NCBI GenBank assembly: GCA_003252135.1
Contig: QKDK01000272.1
Location: 1-32,658 of the forward strand
Source of the DNA: Clostridia bacterium
GTDB taxonomy: Bacteria > Bacillota > Clostridia > Lachnospirales > Lachnospiraceae
Direction: 5' to 3'
DNA length: 32,658 nt
Below are positions 1-8,146 of this stretch, piece by piece. The notes below the pieces were generated by a model. The model worked only from the letters and a program-made list of their open reading frames with translations, was not told the DNA's origin and did no database searches. The position numbers and the translations under genes are program-made. Numbering within the stretch: position 1 is the first letter of the stretch; every line of letters begins with the position of its first letter.

Positions 1-421
1 TTTCTTCGTCTTTTGTTCTTAAAGACAGCTCAGTAAATGCATTTTCTATGCTGCTTCCTGCTCTGATCTGCCGTACCATTCGATTGAACTCTTTTCTGAT
101 CAGTGCTTTTTCATCATAGATAAGACTCAGATCTCTGCACGCTTCCTCCAATGCATTCTCTGCTGAATATCCCGCTTCCAGTGATGCCAGAAACGCACTC
201 AGTCCATCCCTGAATTCAAGTGAGAACCTGTTCCTTTGCTTTTCTCTGTATTTTCCCGTATATCTTTTATAAAGCGGTATAAGAAGCGGAAATAAAAGCA
301 GAATTCCGGCTGCACTTTTATAGAACAGCCACCCGCAGGCAGAACACAGCAAAATTCCAAAAGTAACTGCTTTCAGCGATTCAATATATGGTATCTGAAA
401 AATGTCTGTTTTACGTTTCAT
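1..421 (-). CDS. TadB-like pilus assembly membrane protein (partial, 3' end outside window)
   Basis: This open reading frame is absent from the ORF track because it runs off the window edge. It starts with MKRKTDIFQIPYIESLK, has a hydrophobic stretch near residues 20-45 (FGILLCSACGWLFY, then LLLFPLLIPLY), and then the cytoplasmic segment typical of the type II secretion F family, with FRDGLSAFLASLEAGYSAENAL and a basic, helical continuation. About 140 residues are visible. TadB proteins form the inner-membrane platform of the Tad/Flp pilus on which the CpaF ATPase acts. The start codon overlaps the end of the cpaF reading frame by 11 bases, so the two are translationally coupled. The family is inferred from the motif and the neighbours; the partner TadC would be expected beyond the window. 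Confidence 0.8.
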   Translation of the reverse strand, partial: MKRKTDIFQIPYIESLKAVTFGILLCSACGWLFYKSAAGILLLFPLLIPLYKRYTGKYREKQRNRFSLEFRDGLSAFLASLEAGYSAENALEEACRDLSLIYDEKALIRKEFNRMVRQIRAGSSIENAFTELSLRTKDEE

Positions 422-1661
422 AAGCACACATACCTGCATCTGCCAGCTTTTGATAAATTCCTGCTGCTTTTCCTTTGTTGATTCTCTGCATCCAGTTCTT
501 GGTCGGCTTTAATTCTCCAAAAACTTTACCCTCTGTATTCTCTCCCTCTTCCACAAACTGAAAAAGCGGGTTCATGACAATATCTCCGTTCAAGCATTCA
601 CCGACTTCGCAGATCTCAAGGACCCTTCTGCTTTTATCTCTCAGTCTGCCAAGCTGCACAATGATATCCAGCGCAGTAACAATTTGTTTCCTGACGGCCA
701 GCAGCGGGATCTCCGCACCGAGAATACACATTGTCTCAAGCCTTGACAGGATATCTCTTGAGGAATTAGCATGACCGGTCGACAGCCCTGAGTGTCCTGT
801 GTTCAGTGCCTGCAGCATATCGATGCATGCGGCATCCCGGACTTCGCCGATAACGATCCTGTCTGGCCGCATACGAAGACTGGCTTTTATCAGGTCTCTG
901 ATCGTAATTTCATTGTTTCCCTCCTGATTGGCATTTCGAACCTCAAGCCTTACCAAATTTTCAACATTCTTTAGCTGAAGCTCAGCAGAGTCCTCAATGG
1001 TGATTACACGTTCTCCTTTGGGTATGTAAGAAGAAAGGGCATTCAGAAAGGTAGTCTTACCTGATCCTGTTCCTCCGCTGATAAAAATATTATATCCGGC
1101 CTGAACCAGAAGAATCAGAAAATCAGCAGCTTCCTTCGTAATCGAGCGTATTCCGATCAGCTTTTCCATGGTCATGACCTCCAGCGGAAATTTACGGATA
1201 GTTATCACCGGACCGTCAAGAGCAACCGGCGGCAGCACGATACTGACACGGGAACCATCAGAAAGCCTGGCATCCACAATCGGCTGTGAAGCATTCACGA
1301 TCCTGTTTGAACCGGATGCGATCTGCTGTGCAATATCCTGCAGCCTCTCTTCCGTGTCAAAACTGTTTTTCCAGCGTTTCAGCCTGCCTTCGACCTCAAC
1401 AAAAATATTATCCTTTCCATTGACCATGATCTCTGTTATTTCTGAAGAATCAAGAAGGAATTGTAAAATATCAAGCCCTCGTACAGAAGCATAGATTTCC
1501 TGTTTCAGACGAAGCCTGTCACGCACGCTGATAAACTGTAACTGGCTTTCTTTCTGTATTTCTGTTTGAATCAGATCAAGCAGAGCTTCCTCACTGAAAT
1601 CCTGTCCAAAATCAATCTGTTCTACGATCCTTTTTTGCAATAGTTGTTTTATCTGGTTCAT
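411..1661 (-). CDS. cpaF: CpaF/TadA family secretion ATPase
   Basis: Hexameric ATPase that powers Tad/Flp pilus assembly at the inner face of the membrane. The 416-residue length is normal for the family. The Walker A motif GGTGSGKT lies at residues 196-203, the Walker B-like segment RIVIGEVRD at about 268-276, and the His-box TGHSGLSTGHANS follows at about 288. The N-terminal region contains the usual VNGKDNIFVEVEGRL fold before the ATPase core. It lies between the TadZ-like gene (41-base gap upstream) and the TadB-like gene (11-base overlap downstream), which is the standard Tad order. The start is the ATG after an AAGAGGTGAT ribosome binding site. Recognition is firm; the symbol follows common usage. 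Confidence 0.93.
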   Translation of the reverse strand: MNQIKQLLQKRIVEQIDFGQDFSEEALLDLIQTEIQKESQLQFISVRDRLRLKQEIYASVRGLDILQFLLDSSEITEIMVNGKDNIFVEVEGRLKRWKNSFDTEERLQDIAQQIASGSNRIVNASQPIVDARLSDGSRVSIVLPPVALDGPVITIRKFPLEVMTMEKLIGIRSITKEAADFLILLVQAGYNIFISGGTGSGKTTFLNALSSYIPKGERVITIEDSAELQLKNVENLVRLEVRNANQEGNNEITIRDLIKASLRMRPDRIVIGEVRDAACIDMLQALNTGHSGLSTGHANSSRDILSRLETMCILGAEIPLLAVRKQIVTALDIIVQLGRLRDKSRRVLEICEVGECLNGDIVMNPLFQFVEEGENTEGKVFGELKPTKNWMQRINKGKAAGIYQKLADAGMCAYET

Positions 1662-1702
1662 ATCACCTCTTTTTCCATGGTTACGGATTACTGTTCATTC
1701 CT

Positions 1703-2647
1703 TTATACATCACCTGAAGTTCCTGCATCTATGCTTCTTTGCAGCATCAGCTTTTCTGTGTCCCAGTCATCAGTAATCTTATAAAAATTCTCCGTCTTGC
1801 ATTGCCCTCCTCCAAACCGGAGCTGTCTAAGAAAGCTTTCGTAATAGCTGCTGCCGGCTTTGCCGCCTGTTTTACTTTCTACATAGAAAACAGCATGGCA
1901 CTTTTCCAGTAATGCCCTGGTATACGGATATAATCCCCCAGCTTCAACCAGTATAAGATCGTATAAGCGGCTCTCTGACAATTCTTTGCAAAGGCAGGTC
2001 ATATCTTCTTCCTCTGCATCGCAGGCATCTGCCCAGTTCGCATAACCAGCCAGAAAATCAACCCCTTTGATTTCCCTGATCAGCTTCTTGAGCTGCAGTA
2101 TAGTAAGACCTTCCTGTTTCTTTATCAGATAAAAAAGTTCAGAAACTGCATATCCGGTTTCTCCTTTTTCCGCCGGAAAAAGCGGGTGCAGCATGAGCAT
2201 TAGTACCTTTTTATTCACCGCTAGTGTCTTTGCAAGCTCGCACATCAGATTTTCTGCTGCACACGGATCTTCAAAGGTCAGAAAACCCATAAACTGCGTT
2301 TGACCGCTTGCGGCAGCTTTGTTTTCAGGTGCAAAGTGCGAATGAATCGCTTTGCACAAAACCTTAGATGACTGGTACTTATAAAACACATGGTCATCAG
2401 ATTCTGATGGTTTTTCTTCAGAAAGAAAAAACAAAGGCATCTGTATGGGAATATCCTCAAGAACTTCACTAAATATTCTGTTCAACAATAATGCATCTAC
2501 TCTCTCTGTCTTGCAGTATGTGACTGCTTTTTGCGGTTCTGTAAACGTAATGACCTGAAAAGCATAATCACTGTATTCGTTCATATAATCCATAAGTCTG
2601 GCTGCATATGATGCATCATCTTCTAATAATAAAACCCTGATTCCCAT
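1703..2647 (-). CDS. TadZ/CpaE-like pilus localisation protein with degenerate ATPase domain
   Basis: The N-terminus (MGIRVLLLEDDASYAARLMDYM) is a response-regulator-like fold, as in the atypical receiver domain of TadZ/CpaE proteins. The second half resembles a MinD/ParA-like domain but no KGGxGKT Walker A motif is present; the equivalent place reads FLTFEDPCAAENLMCELA. TadZ proteins place the Tad machinery at the cell pole. The ORF track start at 2698 is rejected: the ATG at 2647 has an ideal ribosome binding site (AAAGGGG, 4-5 bases upstream) and the promoter at 2670-2698 covers the longer reading. That gives 314 residues. It is first in the operon with cpaF and the TadB-like gene. The family call leans on both fold pattern and context. 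Confidence 0.7.
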   Translation of the reverse strand: MGIRVLLLEDDASYAARLMDYMNEYSDYAFQVITFTEPQKAVTYCKTERVDALLLNRIFSEVLEDIPIQMPLFFLSEEKPSESDDHVFYKYQSSKVLCKAIHSHFAPENKAAASGQTQFMGFLTFEDPCAAENLMCELAKTLAVNKKVLMLMLHPLFPAEKGETGYAVSELFYLIKKQEGLTILQLKKLIREIKGVDFLAGYANWADACDAEEEDMTCLCKELSESRLYDLILVEAGGLYPYTRALLEKCHAVFYVESKTGGKAGSSYYESFLRQLRFGGGQCKTENFYKITDDWDTEKLMLQRSIDAGTSGDV

Positions 2648-2669
2648 AATTCCCCTTTCGTTTACCATT

Positions 2670-2698
2670 ATTTTACATGCCGATGGTTTAGATGTCAA
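2670..2698 (-). promoter_or_regulatory. Sigma-A-type promoter of the Tad operon
   Basis: On the minus strand TTGACA is followed after exactly 17 bases by TAAAAT. The expected start of transcription is near 2662, leaving a short leader of about 15 bases that holds the AAAGGGG ribosome binding site of the TadZ-like gene. Confidence 0.75.
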
Positions 2699-2913
2699 TA
2701 TATGGATGTAAGTTGTGTTGTTCTGTACATTTTTCTTGCTATCATCTCAACAGTCTGCCTCTTCATTACTGCTTATACCAGGACGCAGCTTCATCAGTTT
2801 GCTCTTTTTTACAGGATAATATATACACAATATACAAATATTCCATATTATGTAGATTCTCTTTAATTCCTTATTTTATATGCCTTTTATAACAATGAAA
2901 TTTTTTCAGCACC
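2699..2913. other. AT-rich intergenic spacer between divergent promoters
   Basis: The spacer separates the divergent tad and yqeY promoters. I see no convincing coding sequence: the 66-residue ORF listed here has no ribosome binding site and odd composition. No strong hairpin or RNA motif stands out. Confidence 0.5.
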
Positions 2914-2942
2914 TTGATAATCCTCTGATTATGCAATATACT
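2914..2942 (+). promoter_or_regulatory. Promoter of the yqeY-like gene
   Basis: TTGATA and TATACT are separated by 17 bases. The predicted transcript would start near 2949 with about 57 bases of leader before the yqeY start codon. It may also read into the pucR-family gene, since no terminator lies between the two. Confidence 0.65.
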
Positions 2943-3005
2943 AGTCAATATATGAAGTTGGTCTAGCTTATCAACCATAAAAAAGAATATGGGAGGTTAC
3001 CTGTT

Positions 3006-3443
3006 ATGCAAATGGAACAATTACAAAAAGACATGATCGCCGCAATGAAAGCAAAGGATAAAACACGCAAGGATGCTATCTCAGCACTGGTATCCGCTGT
3101 AAAAAAGCTTGCTATCGATGAAGGCTGCCGGGATAATATTATGGAAGAGCTTGTTGACAGAGCTGTATTAAAAGAAATGAAGCTCGTAAAAGAGCAGTAT
3201 GACACCTGCCCTGATGAAAGAGCCGAACTGAAGGCAGCCTATGGTACGACCTATGGAATTATGAAGGAATACGCTCCTGTCCTGATGTCAGAGGAAGAGA
3301 TTACAGAATATATTAAGACCCATTTCTCGGAAGCACTTGCAGCAAAGAACAAGGGTGTATTGATGAAAGCCATCATGGCAGATCTGAAAGGTAAAGCAGA
3401 CGGAAAAATTATTAATAAGATTGTTGCTGCTCTTTGTGAATAA
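3006..3443 (+). CDS. GatB/YqeY domain protein
   Basis: A 145-residue cytosolic helical protein of the YqeY family, which resembles the C-terminal tRNA-binding domain of the GatB amidotransferase subunit. Family signs are the start LQKDMIAAMKAKDKTRKDAISALVSAVK and the end MKAIMADLKGKADGKIINKIVAAL. The length is normal for the family. The biochemical role of stand-alone YqeY proteins is not settled; a link to tRNA-dependent amidation or tRNA binding is by homology only. GGGAGG lies 9 bases before the first ATG and 15 before a second in-frame ATG (MEQLQK), so the first is preferred. It is followed after 54 bases by a PucR-family regulator without a visible terminator. Confidence 0.85.
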   Translation: MQMEQLQKDMIAAMKAKDKTRKDAISALVSAVKKLAIDEGCRDNIMEELVDRAVLKEMKLVKEQYDTCPDERAELKAAYGTTYGIMKEYAPVLMSEEEITEYIKTHFSEALAAKNKGVLMKAIMADLKGKADGKIINKIVAALCE

Positions 3444-3497
3444 AGCAGCATAAGTTACCCTTCCATTCAGCGAATTAAAATATAAAGGGAGATTCCT

Positions 3498-4685
3498 ATG
3501 TTAAAAGTCAATGAAATTATGCAGCTTTCCCTCTTTAAGAATTTCAAATTTGTTTGTGGTGAAGACGGACTTGATAATCCCGTTGTCTGCGTTGTAATTC
3601 TTGAATATGAAAGTATACAGACCAATTATGAAGGATTTAATACCGGTGATTTTGTCTTAGCTTCTTTATTTTTTACCCGTGATACACCGGATTTCGTGTA
3701 TAAAGCACTGGAAACCGTAATCAAGCGCCGTGTCTCAGCTATTGCTTTAAAGACGACCTTTTCAGAAGCCATCCCGCAGTATCTGATTGAGCTCGCTGCT
3801 GAGTATAATGTCCCTTTGTTTACATTTTCCAATGCGTACATGGAAGATCTGATTATTAATATCAATGAATCTTTGAAAACAAAATCACAATATCTGGTCT
3901 ACGAAGAAAAGCTGCATAATATTATTGACACCTCTCCAGATCCTCATACGGTTAAAAATGTTGCCAAAGAAATCAATCCGACATTTCATCCCTATCTTTT
4001 CACCGCATACATTACGCCGATAGATGAAGTCAGCAGCATAACCATTCACTCCTACTTCAAACGGCTTGTTTATAAGCAGTTCCGGGACAGGAACAGCTAT
4101 GATTATTCCTTTGTAAAATACAATTCCGGAATCATACTGATTTACTCCTATCCTGATACAAGCATTCCAAAGCCTGATTCTTTACTTTTCATGATCGAAT
4201 CTCTGCTGACAGAAATTGAATTCAATCCGGCTACATTTTATATCGGGATCAGTGACATACCTGCAAAATTATCAACACTGGATGTATCGGTGCGGCATGC
4301 CATCTATACTAATTTTGTCTGCAGGAAAAACCAGGAGCACAGCATACATTATACGCAGACTGGTATTTATCAATATCTGCTGCCGCTGGTCTACAGTCCG
4401 CTGGTCTATCATAATGTACGTGAAAAAATCAATCTGCTGATTGAGTATGATTCCTCTTATTCATCCAATCTGCTGGACACAATGATTGTATATATTAAGA
4501 ATAACGGTGATATAAAACAGACGTCGAGCGAGATCTTTCAGCACACGAACACTGTCCGGTACAGAATAAAGAAAGCTGCTTCTATTCTTTCTCTTGACGA
4601 GGAAAACAGCTATGAATCACTCTTTTTACTGATCTCCATCTACACACTGCACCAGCAGATCAAAGTCGATTATCCTGAAGACTGA
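3498..4685 (+). CDS. PucR family transcriptional regulator
   Basis: A 395-residue DNA-binding regulator. Residues 1 to about 125 match the PucR N-terminal ligand-sensing domain (starts MLKVNEIMQLSLFKNFK, contains GDFVLASLFF). A middle CdaR/GGDEF-like region follows, and the C-terminus (about 325-385) carries the PucR/CdaR helix-turn-helix with NNGDIKQTSSEIFQHTNTVRYRIKKA. PucR proteins control purine, sugar-acid or amino-acid use and usually respond to a small metabolite. The ribosome binding site is AAAGGGAG. The gene converges on the sda genes across a shared terminator, so its target is not obvious from position. The opp-sda operon and the downstream catabolic genes are candidates only. Confidence 0.88.
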   Translation: MLKVNEIMQLSLFKNFKFVCGEDGLDNPVVCVVILEYESIQTNYEGFNTGDFVLASLFFTRDTPDFVYKALETVIKRRVSAIALKTTFSEAIPQYLIELAAEYNVPLFTFSNAYMEDLIININESLKTKSQYLVYEEKLHNIIDTSPDPHTVKNVAKEINPTFHPYLFTAYITPIDEVSSITIHSYFKRLVYKQFRDRNSYDYSFVKYNSGIILIYSYPDTSIPKPDSLLFMIESLLTEIEFNPATFYIGISDIPAKLSTLDVSVRHAIYTNFVCRKNQEHSIHYTQTGIYQYLLPLVYSPLVYHNVREKINLLIEYDSSYSSNLLDTMIVYIKNNGDIKQTSSEIFQHTNTVRYRIKKAASILSLDEENSYESLFLLISIYTLHQQIKVDYPED

Positions 4686-4712
4686 CGATCAGATACGCTT
4701 TTAGCGCACAGT

Positions 4713-4760
4713 AAAAAAGCCCCTTATATCAGCTTATTCTGCTGATATAAGAGGCTTTTT
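4713..4760. terminator. Bidirectional intrinsic terminator between pucR-like gene and sdaAA
   Basis: The stem GCCCCTTATATCAGC pairs with GCTGATATAAGAGGC around a 7-base loop, flanked by A6 on one side and T5 on the other. It works in both directions, ending the regulator transcript and the long minus-strand opp-sda transcript. Confidence 0.88.
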
Positions 4761-4776
4761 CCGTTACCCGTTACCC

Positions 4777-5664
4777 TTACCCTTGTTCTCTTGTAACAGC
4801 TCTCAGCTGTTTTACAATTTCCTGTCCGGTCGGCGTATTGCCAAGACCGCCTTCTCCAGTCTCACGAAGCTTTGCGACCATGGCATCACCAACTTCACGC
4901 ATGGCATCAATTACTTCGTCCGGCGGAATTCTGCTTGTTATACCTGCAACTGCCATGTCTGCACAGGTGACTGCGTTCACAGCACCTACCACATTACGCT
5001 TCACGCATGGCACCTCCACCAGCCCTGCGACCGGATCGCAGACCAGTCCCAGCAGATTTTTTAATGCCATGGCTGCTGCATGGGTAATCTGTAAAGCAGA
5101 TCCGCCGCGAAGATGAACGATTGCACCTGCTGCCATGGCACTTGCCGATCCGATCTCCGCCTGACAGCCGCCTGCTGCTCCTGATATATATGCTCTGGCT
5201 GCAAGCACTTCACCGATTCCCGCAGCAACGAAAAGGGCTTCCACCAGCATGTCTTCCCTGCATTCATACTGCTCCTGATAAGTCAGCAGTACAGCGGGAA
5301 GTACTCCGCAGGCTCCTGCTGTTGGTGCTGCAACAATTTTTTTCATACAGGCGTTGGATTCGCCCATTTTAACAGCCTTCTCCATGACTTTCGACATAAA
5401 CATACCGCTGATCAGCTTGTCCTTTGCGATTGCCTGTGCTATCTTCTCCCCATCTTTTCCGACGAGTCCGCTGGCCGAGCATAGTGATTTATCATATCCT
5501 TCGTCAGCCTGTTTCATATGATGGTACATGGACTGCATTAATGCAAATGCCTCCTGCTCTGACATCATGCGTTCATCACATTCATCTTCCAGTATGATCT
5601 TCCAAAACGGTTTCTGCTGACTGACAGAAAGGGTTTCGATTTCCTTTAATGATTTAAAACTCAT
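4777..5664 (-). CDS. sdaAA: L-serine dehydratase, iron-sulfur type, alpha subunit
   Basis: Catalytic subunit of the two-chain anaerobic L-serine dehydratase, which converts serine to pyruvate and ammonia using a [4Fe-4S] cluster. At 295 residues it is full length. The core motifs are present: AAPTAGACGVLPAV (about 112-125), GAAGGCQAEIG with C167, and CDPVAGLVEVPC with C209 and C220, which match the three cluster ligands known for this family. The start overlaps the end of sdaAB by 11 bases. It is the last gene before the terminator at 4713-4760. In this context serine probably comes from peptides imported by the upstream Opp system. Confidence 0.96.
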   Translation of the reverse strand: MSFKSLKEIETLSVSQQKPFWKIILEDECDERMMSEQEAFALMQSMYHHMKQADEGYDKSLCSASGLVGKDGEKIAQAIAKDKLISGMFMSKVMEKAVKMGESNACMKKIVAAPTAGACGVLPAVLLTYQEQYECREDMLVEALFVAAGIGEVLAARAYISGAAGGCQAEIGSASAMAAGAIVHLRGGSALQITHAAAMALKNLLGLVCDPVAGLVEVPCVKRNVVGAVNAVTCADMAVAGITSRIPPDEVIDAMREVGDAMVAKLRETGEGGLGNTPTGQEIVKQLRAVTREQG

Positions 5665-6328
5665 TTTTTTCCTCCATGCTCAGATAGGTGACCTTCACAA
5701 TACCTTCCAGTTTTCTTAACCAGTCAAGAGCTTCCAGCGGTATCTCCTGGTCACATTCGATCACCATGACAGCGTTTCCGCCTCTTCTGTCCCTGAAAAG
5801 CTGCATTTCTGCTATGTTTACAGATTTGTGGCCCAGCATGGAAGTTACCTCTGAAACATGTCCTGGCTGGTCAATATTATGCACGATCAGTGTCGGATAC
5901 ATCGCACAGATATTTGCTTCCAGTCCGTCAATGCTGCAGATCTTTATAGCCCCGCCACCCAAAGAAGATGCCACGATTTCAAGTTCCATTCCATGAACTC
6001 CCTGTAATCGCAGCATCACACTATTTGGATGTACATCCCTCAATTCAATTCCGTGAAAATGATACTCCAGTCCTTTTTGCTTTGCTATATTCAGACTGTC
6101 TGGTATTCTTTCATCGTCAGCCTTCATCCCTAAAAGACCGGCAATCAGAGCCTTATCTGTTCCGTGACCTTTCCCTGTAGCAAGAAATGATCCATGCAGA
6201 TATATCCTGGCTGACCTGATTTCTTCTCTGATCAGCTGTCTTGCAATGAATCCTATCTTGACCGCCCCCGCAGTATGGGAGCTGGAAGGACCGATCATAA
6301 CAGGCCCTATGATTTCAAATGCATTCAT
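5654..6328 (-). CDS. sdaAB: L-serine dehydratase, iron-sulfur type, beta subunit
   Basis: Regulatory partner of SdaAA, 224 residues. The family signature IGPVMIGPSSSHTAGAVKIG is at the N-terminus. The C-terminal part (from about residue 145, LIVHNIDQPGHVSEVTSMLG) is an ACT domain that binds serine in related enzymes. The only Shine-Dalgarno-like sequence (GAGAGG) lies unusually far from the ATG, about 14 bases, so translation may rely on coupling with the upstream small gene, whose stop codon is 26 bases away. The gene order sdaAB-sdaAA with an 11-base overlap is the usual one in Firmicutes. Confidence 0.95.
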   Translation of the reverse strand: MNAFEIIGPVMIGPSSSHTAGAVKIGFIARQLIREEIRSARIYLHGSFLATGKGHGTDKALIAGLLGMKADDERIPDSLNIAKQKGLEYHFHGIELRDVHPNSVMLRLQGVHGMELEIVASSLGGGAIKICSIDGLEANICAMYPTLIVHNIDQPGHVSEVTSMLGHKSVNIAEMQLFRDRRGGNAVMVIECDQEIPLEALDWLRKLEGIVKVTYLSMEEKNEF

Positions 6329-6354
6329 ACTTCTTGTGCTATCCTCTCTTCAAA

Positions 6355-6759
6355 TTACCCCAGAACTCTCCGGCAACTTTCGAGCAATTCTTTAACTTCT
6401 GATGGTTGTATATAGATTACCGGATTTTCGCCCTTATCCAGTTCAAGGATCATAGCAAATTTGCTGCCCCAGTCATTCATTGTGACCTTCTTTAGTATTC
6501 CGTCTTTGGGATATCTTGCCTGATTGACTTCTTTCAGGGTATCTCCCATGATTGCATACCCAAAGATCACGCTTAAGGCATCTTTATAATAACTCAGTGA
6601 CTTCGCAAAAGGCTCCGTCATATTTATTACTACCTTAATTTCAGAAATTCCGCCTTCGATAAAAATACCGTCATCGCGTACAATTCTGAATTTCTCAGGA
6701 TCAAAATAATCCTTCAATGATGCAAATAATACATCGTCGTTTTTCGTGTCCTGTGTCAT
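6355..6759 (-). CDS. Uncharacterised 134-residue protein
   Basis: I do not recognise this family. It is a small, soluble, acidic protein without a signal peptide or membrane segment. It looks like an alpha/beta fold, with alternating strands such as FRIVRDDGIFIEGGISEIKVVINM and a C-terminal helix PSEVKELLESCRRVLG. The ORF track start at 6765 is unlikely because GGGAGG abuts that ATG; the second ATG at 6759 has correct 6-base spacing. The start sits right after the stop codon of the MATE gene, so the two are translationally coupled, and sdaAB follows after 26 bases. Codon use and composition match the neighbours. Confidence 0.75.
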   Translation of the reverse strand: MTQDTKNDDVLFASLKDYFDPEKFRIVRDDGIFIEGGISEIKVVINMTEPFAKSLSYYKDALSVIFGYAIMGDTLKEVNQARYPKDGILKKVTMNDWGSKFAMILELDKGENPVIYIQPSEVKELLESCRRVLG

Positions 6760-6761
6760 TT

Positions 6762-8108
6762 TCATCCTCCCGCAAAATTAGTTATTTCTTCTCGCTTACG
6801 CTTCATCTCCTGATGATGTCTCATATACATAAATACCGCTGCAATATTCAGAAAGCACTGCGATATTGTCGTGGATATCCAGATTCCATTCATCCCGTAT
6901 AGTCTCGGAAGGATGAGCAGCAGCAGCGGAGTCAGCAGCAGCGGATCAAAATATATCATGAACAGAGAATATTTATTCTTGCCAACGGCATAAAAATAGG
7001 AGTTCGAGATCCTGACGAGTCCGGTAAATACAAGCTGTGTCGCACTGATCATCAGGGGCCAGTAGGATTGCTCCTTCACCTCTTTGGAAACTCCAAATAT
7101 TGCCGGGTAGTACTTTGCTGTTGCAACGGTAAATAAAAATAAAAATACACTGACTGCAACTGCTGTAAAGATCCCTTTATTTCTGATGCGCATCATGGAA
7201 TCATAGTCTCTGGCACCCGCAGATACACTGGCCAGCGGCTGCACACCTTCCGCTACACCGATCAAGATCATTCGATATGCACCGATTGTCGCAGAAATCA
7301 GTGAATAGATTGCAATTCCGACATCGCCGCCATATTTGATGCACTGCACATTATTATACAATATCAGAAGTGATGGTGTCAAAGAAATTCCAAAAGGAGA
7401 TATCCCGATCCGTAACATCTTACTGATCAGTGCCGGTTTGACCTTAAACTGTGAGAAATGAATAGGACGGACTTTATTCCGCAGAAGAGTTACCACACAG
7501 CTGATAACAGTTATCATCTGTGACGAAAGTGTTGCTATCGCTGCACCTTTGATTCCCATTTTCAGTACATAAATGAGAAGATAATCAAGAATAACATTAC
7601 ATATCATACCCACGACCATGATTGACATTGCAGAAACGACTTTGTTGTCATTTCTGAGTATCGGTGTAAGACCAGCCGCAAACATCTGGATAGAGCATCC
7701 ATAAATCATGATCCTGCCATACTCCATGGCATAATTGTACAGTTCCCCCTCTGCACCCATCATACGAAGCAGACTGGGCAGTAAAAAGGAAGAAATAAGT
7801 GTGATAAAACCACTTAAAACAATAAGCACGATCAGAATGTTGGCTCTTGCTATATCAGATTCCTCAGGCTTCCCCTCACCCTGCCTGGTGGACATGATTA
7901 CTGCTCCGCCGCATCCGATTCCGGTCCCTATAGCTACAATCACTGCGAGGATCGGCCATACAACATAAACTGCTGCAAGACCTTTATCCCCGACAAGATT
8001 GCTGATAAAGAGGCTGTCCACAAGGGAGTACAATGTTGTTATCAGCATGGTGACCATGGATGTAAACACGTAGGTAAAAAACTTCTTTTCTGATAACTTT
8101 TGCTCCAT
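6762..8108 (-). CDS. MATE family efflux transporter
   Basis: An integral membrane exporter of 448 residues with about 12 hydrophobic segments, the normal size and topology of the multidrug and toxin extrusion family driven by sodium or protons. Family signs are an N-terminal TMLITTLYSLVDSLFISNLVG, followed by GIGCGGAVIMSTRQGEG, and the matching second-half repeat with SVSAGARDYDSMMRIR. The ribosome binding site AAAGGGG is 8 bases before the ATG. It lies 38 bases after oppA with no terminator between, so it appears to belong to the opp-sda operon. The substrate is unknown; export of a peptide-derived amino acid or toxic by-product is a guess from context. Confidence 0.92.
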   Translation of the reverse strand: MEQKLSEKKFFTYVFTSMVTMLITTLYSLVDSLFISNLVGDKGLAAVYVVWPILAVIVAIGTGIGCGGAVIMSTRQGEGKPEESDIARANILIVLIVLSGFITLISSFLLPSLLRMMGAEGELYNYAMEYGRIMIYGCSIQMFAAGLTPILRNDNKVVSAMSIMVVGMICNVILDYLLIYVLKMGIKGAAIATLSSQMITVISCVVTLLRNKVRPIHFSQFKVKPALISKMLRIGISPFGISLTPSLLILYNNVQCIKYGGDVGIAIYSLISATIGAYRMILIGVAEGVQPLASVSAGARDYDSMMRIRNKGIFTAVAVSVFLFLFTVATAKYYPAIFGVSKEVKEQSYWPLMISATQLVFTGLVRISNSYFYAVGKNKYSLFMIYFDPLLLTPLLLLILPRLYGMNGIWISTTISQCFLNIAAVFMYMRHHQEMKRKREEITNFAGG

Positions 8109-8146
8109 TGCAGATGCCCCTTTGAAATTACTTTTATTGGTTGATT

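Noticed and set aside
2692-2892. 66-residue ORF in the tad-yqeY spacer
   Set aside because: No ribosome binding site, low-complexity Cys/Phe/Tyr-rich product, overlaps two promoters' region.
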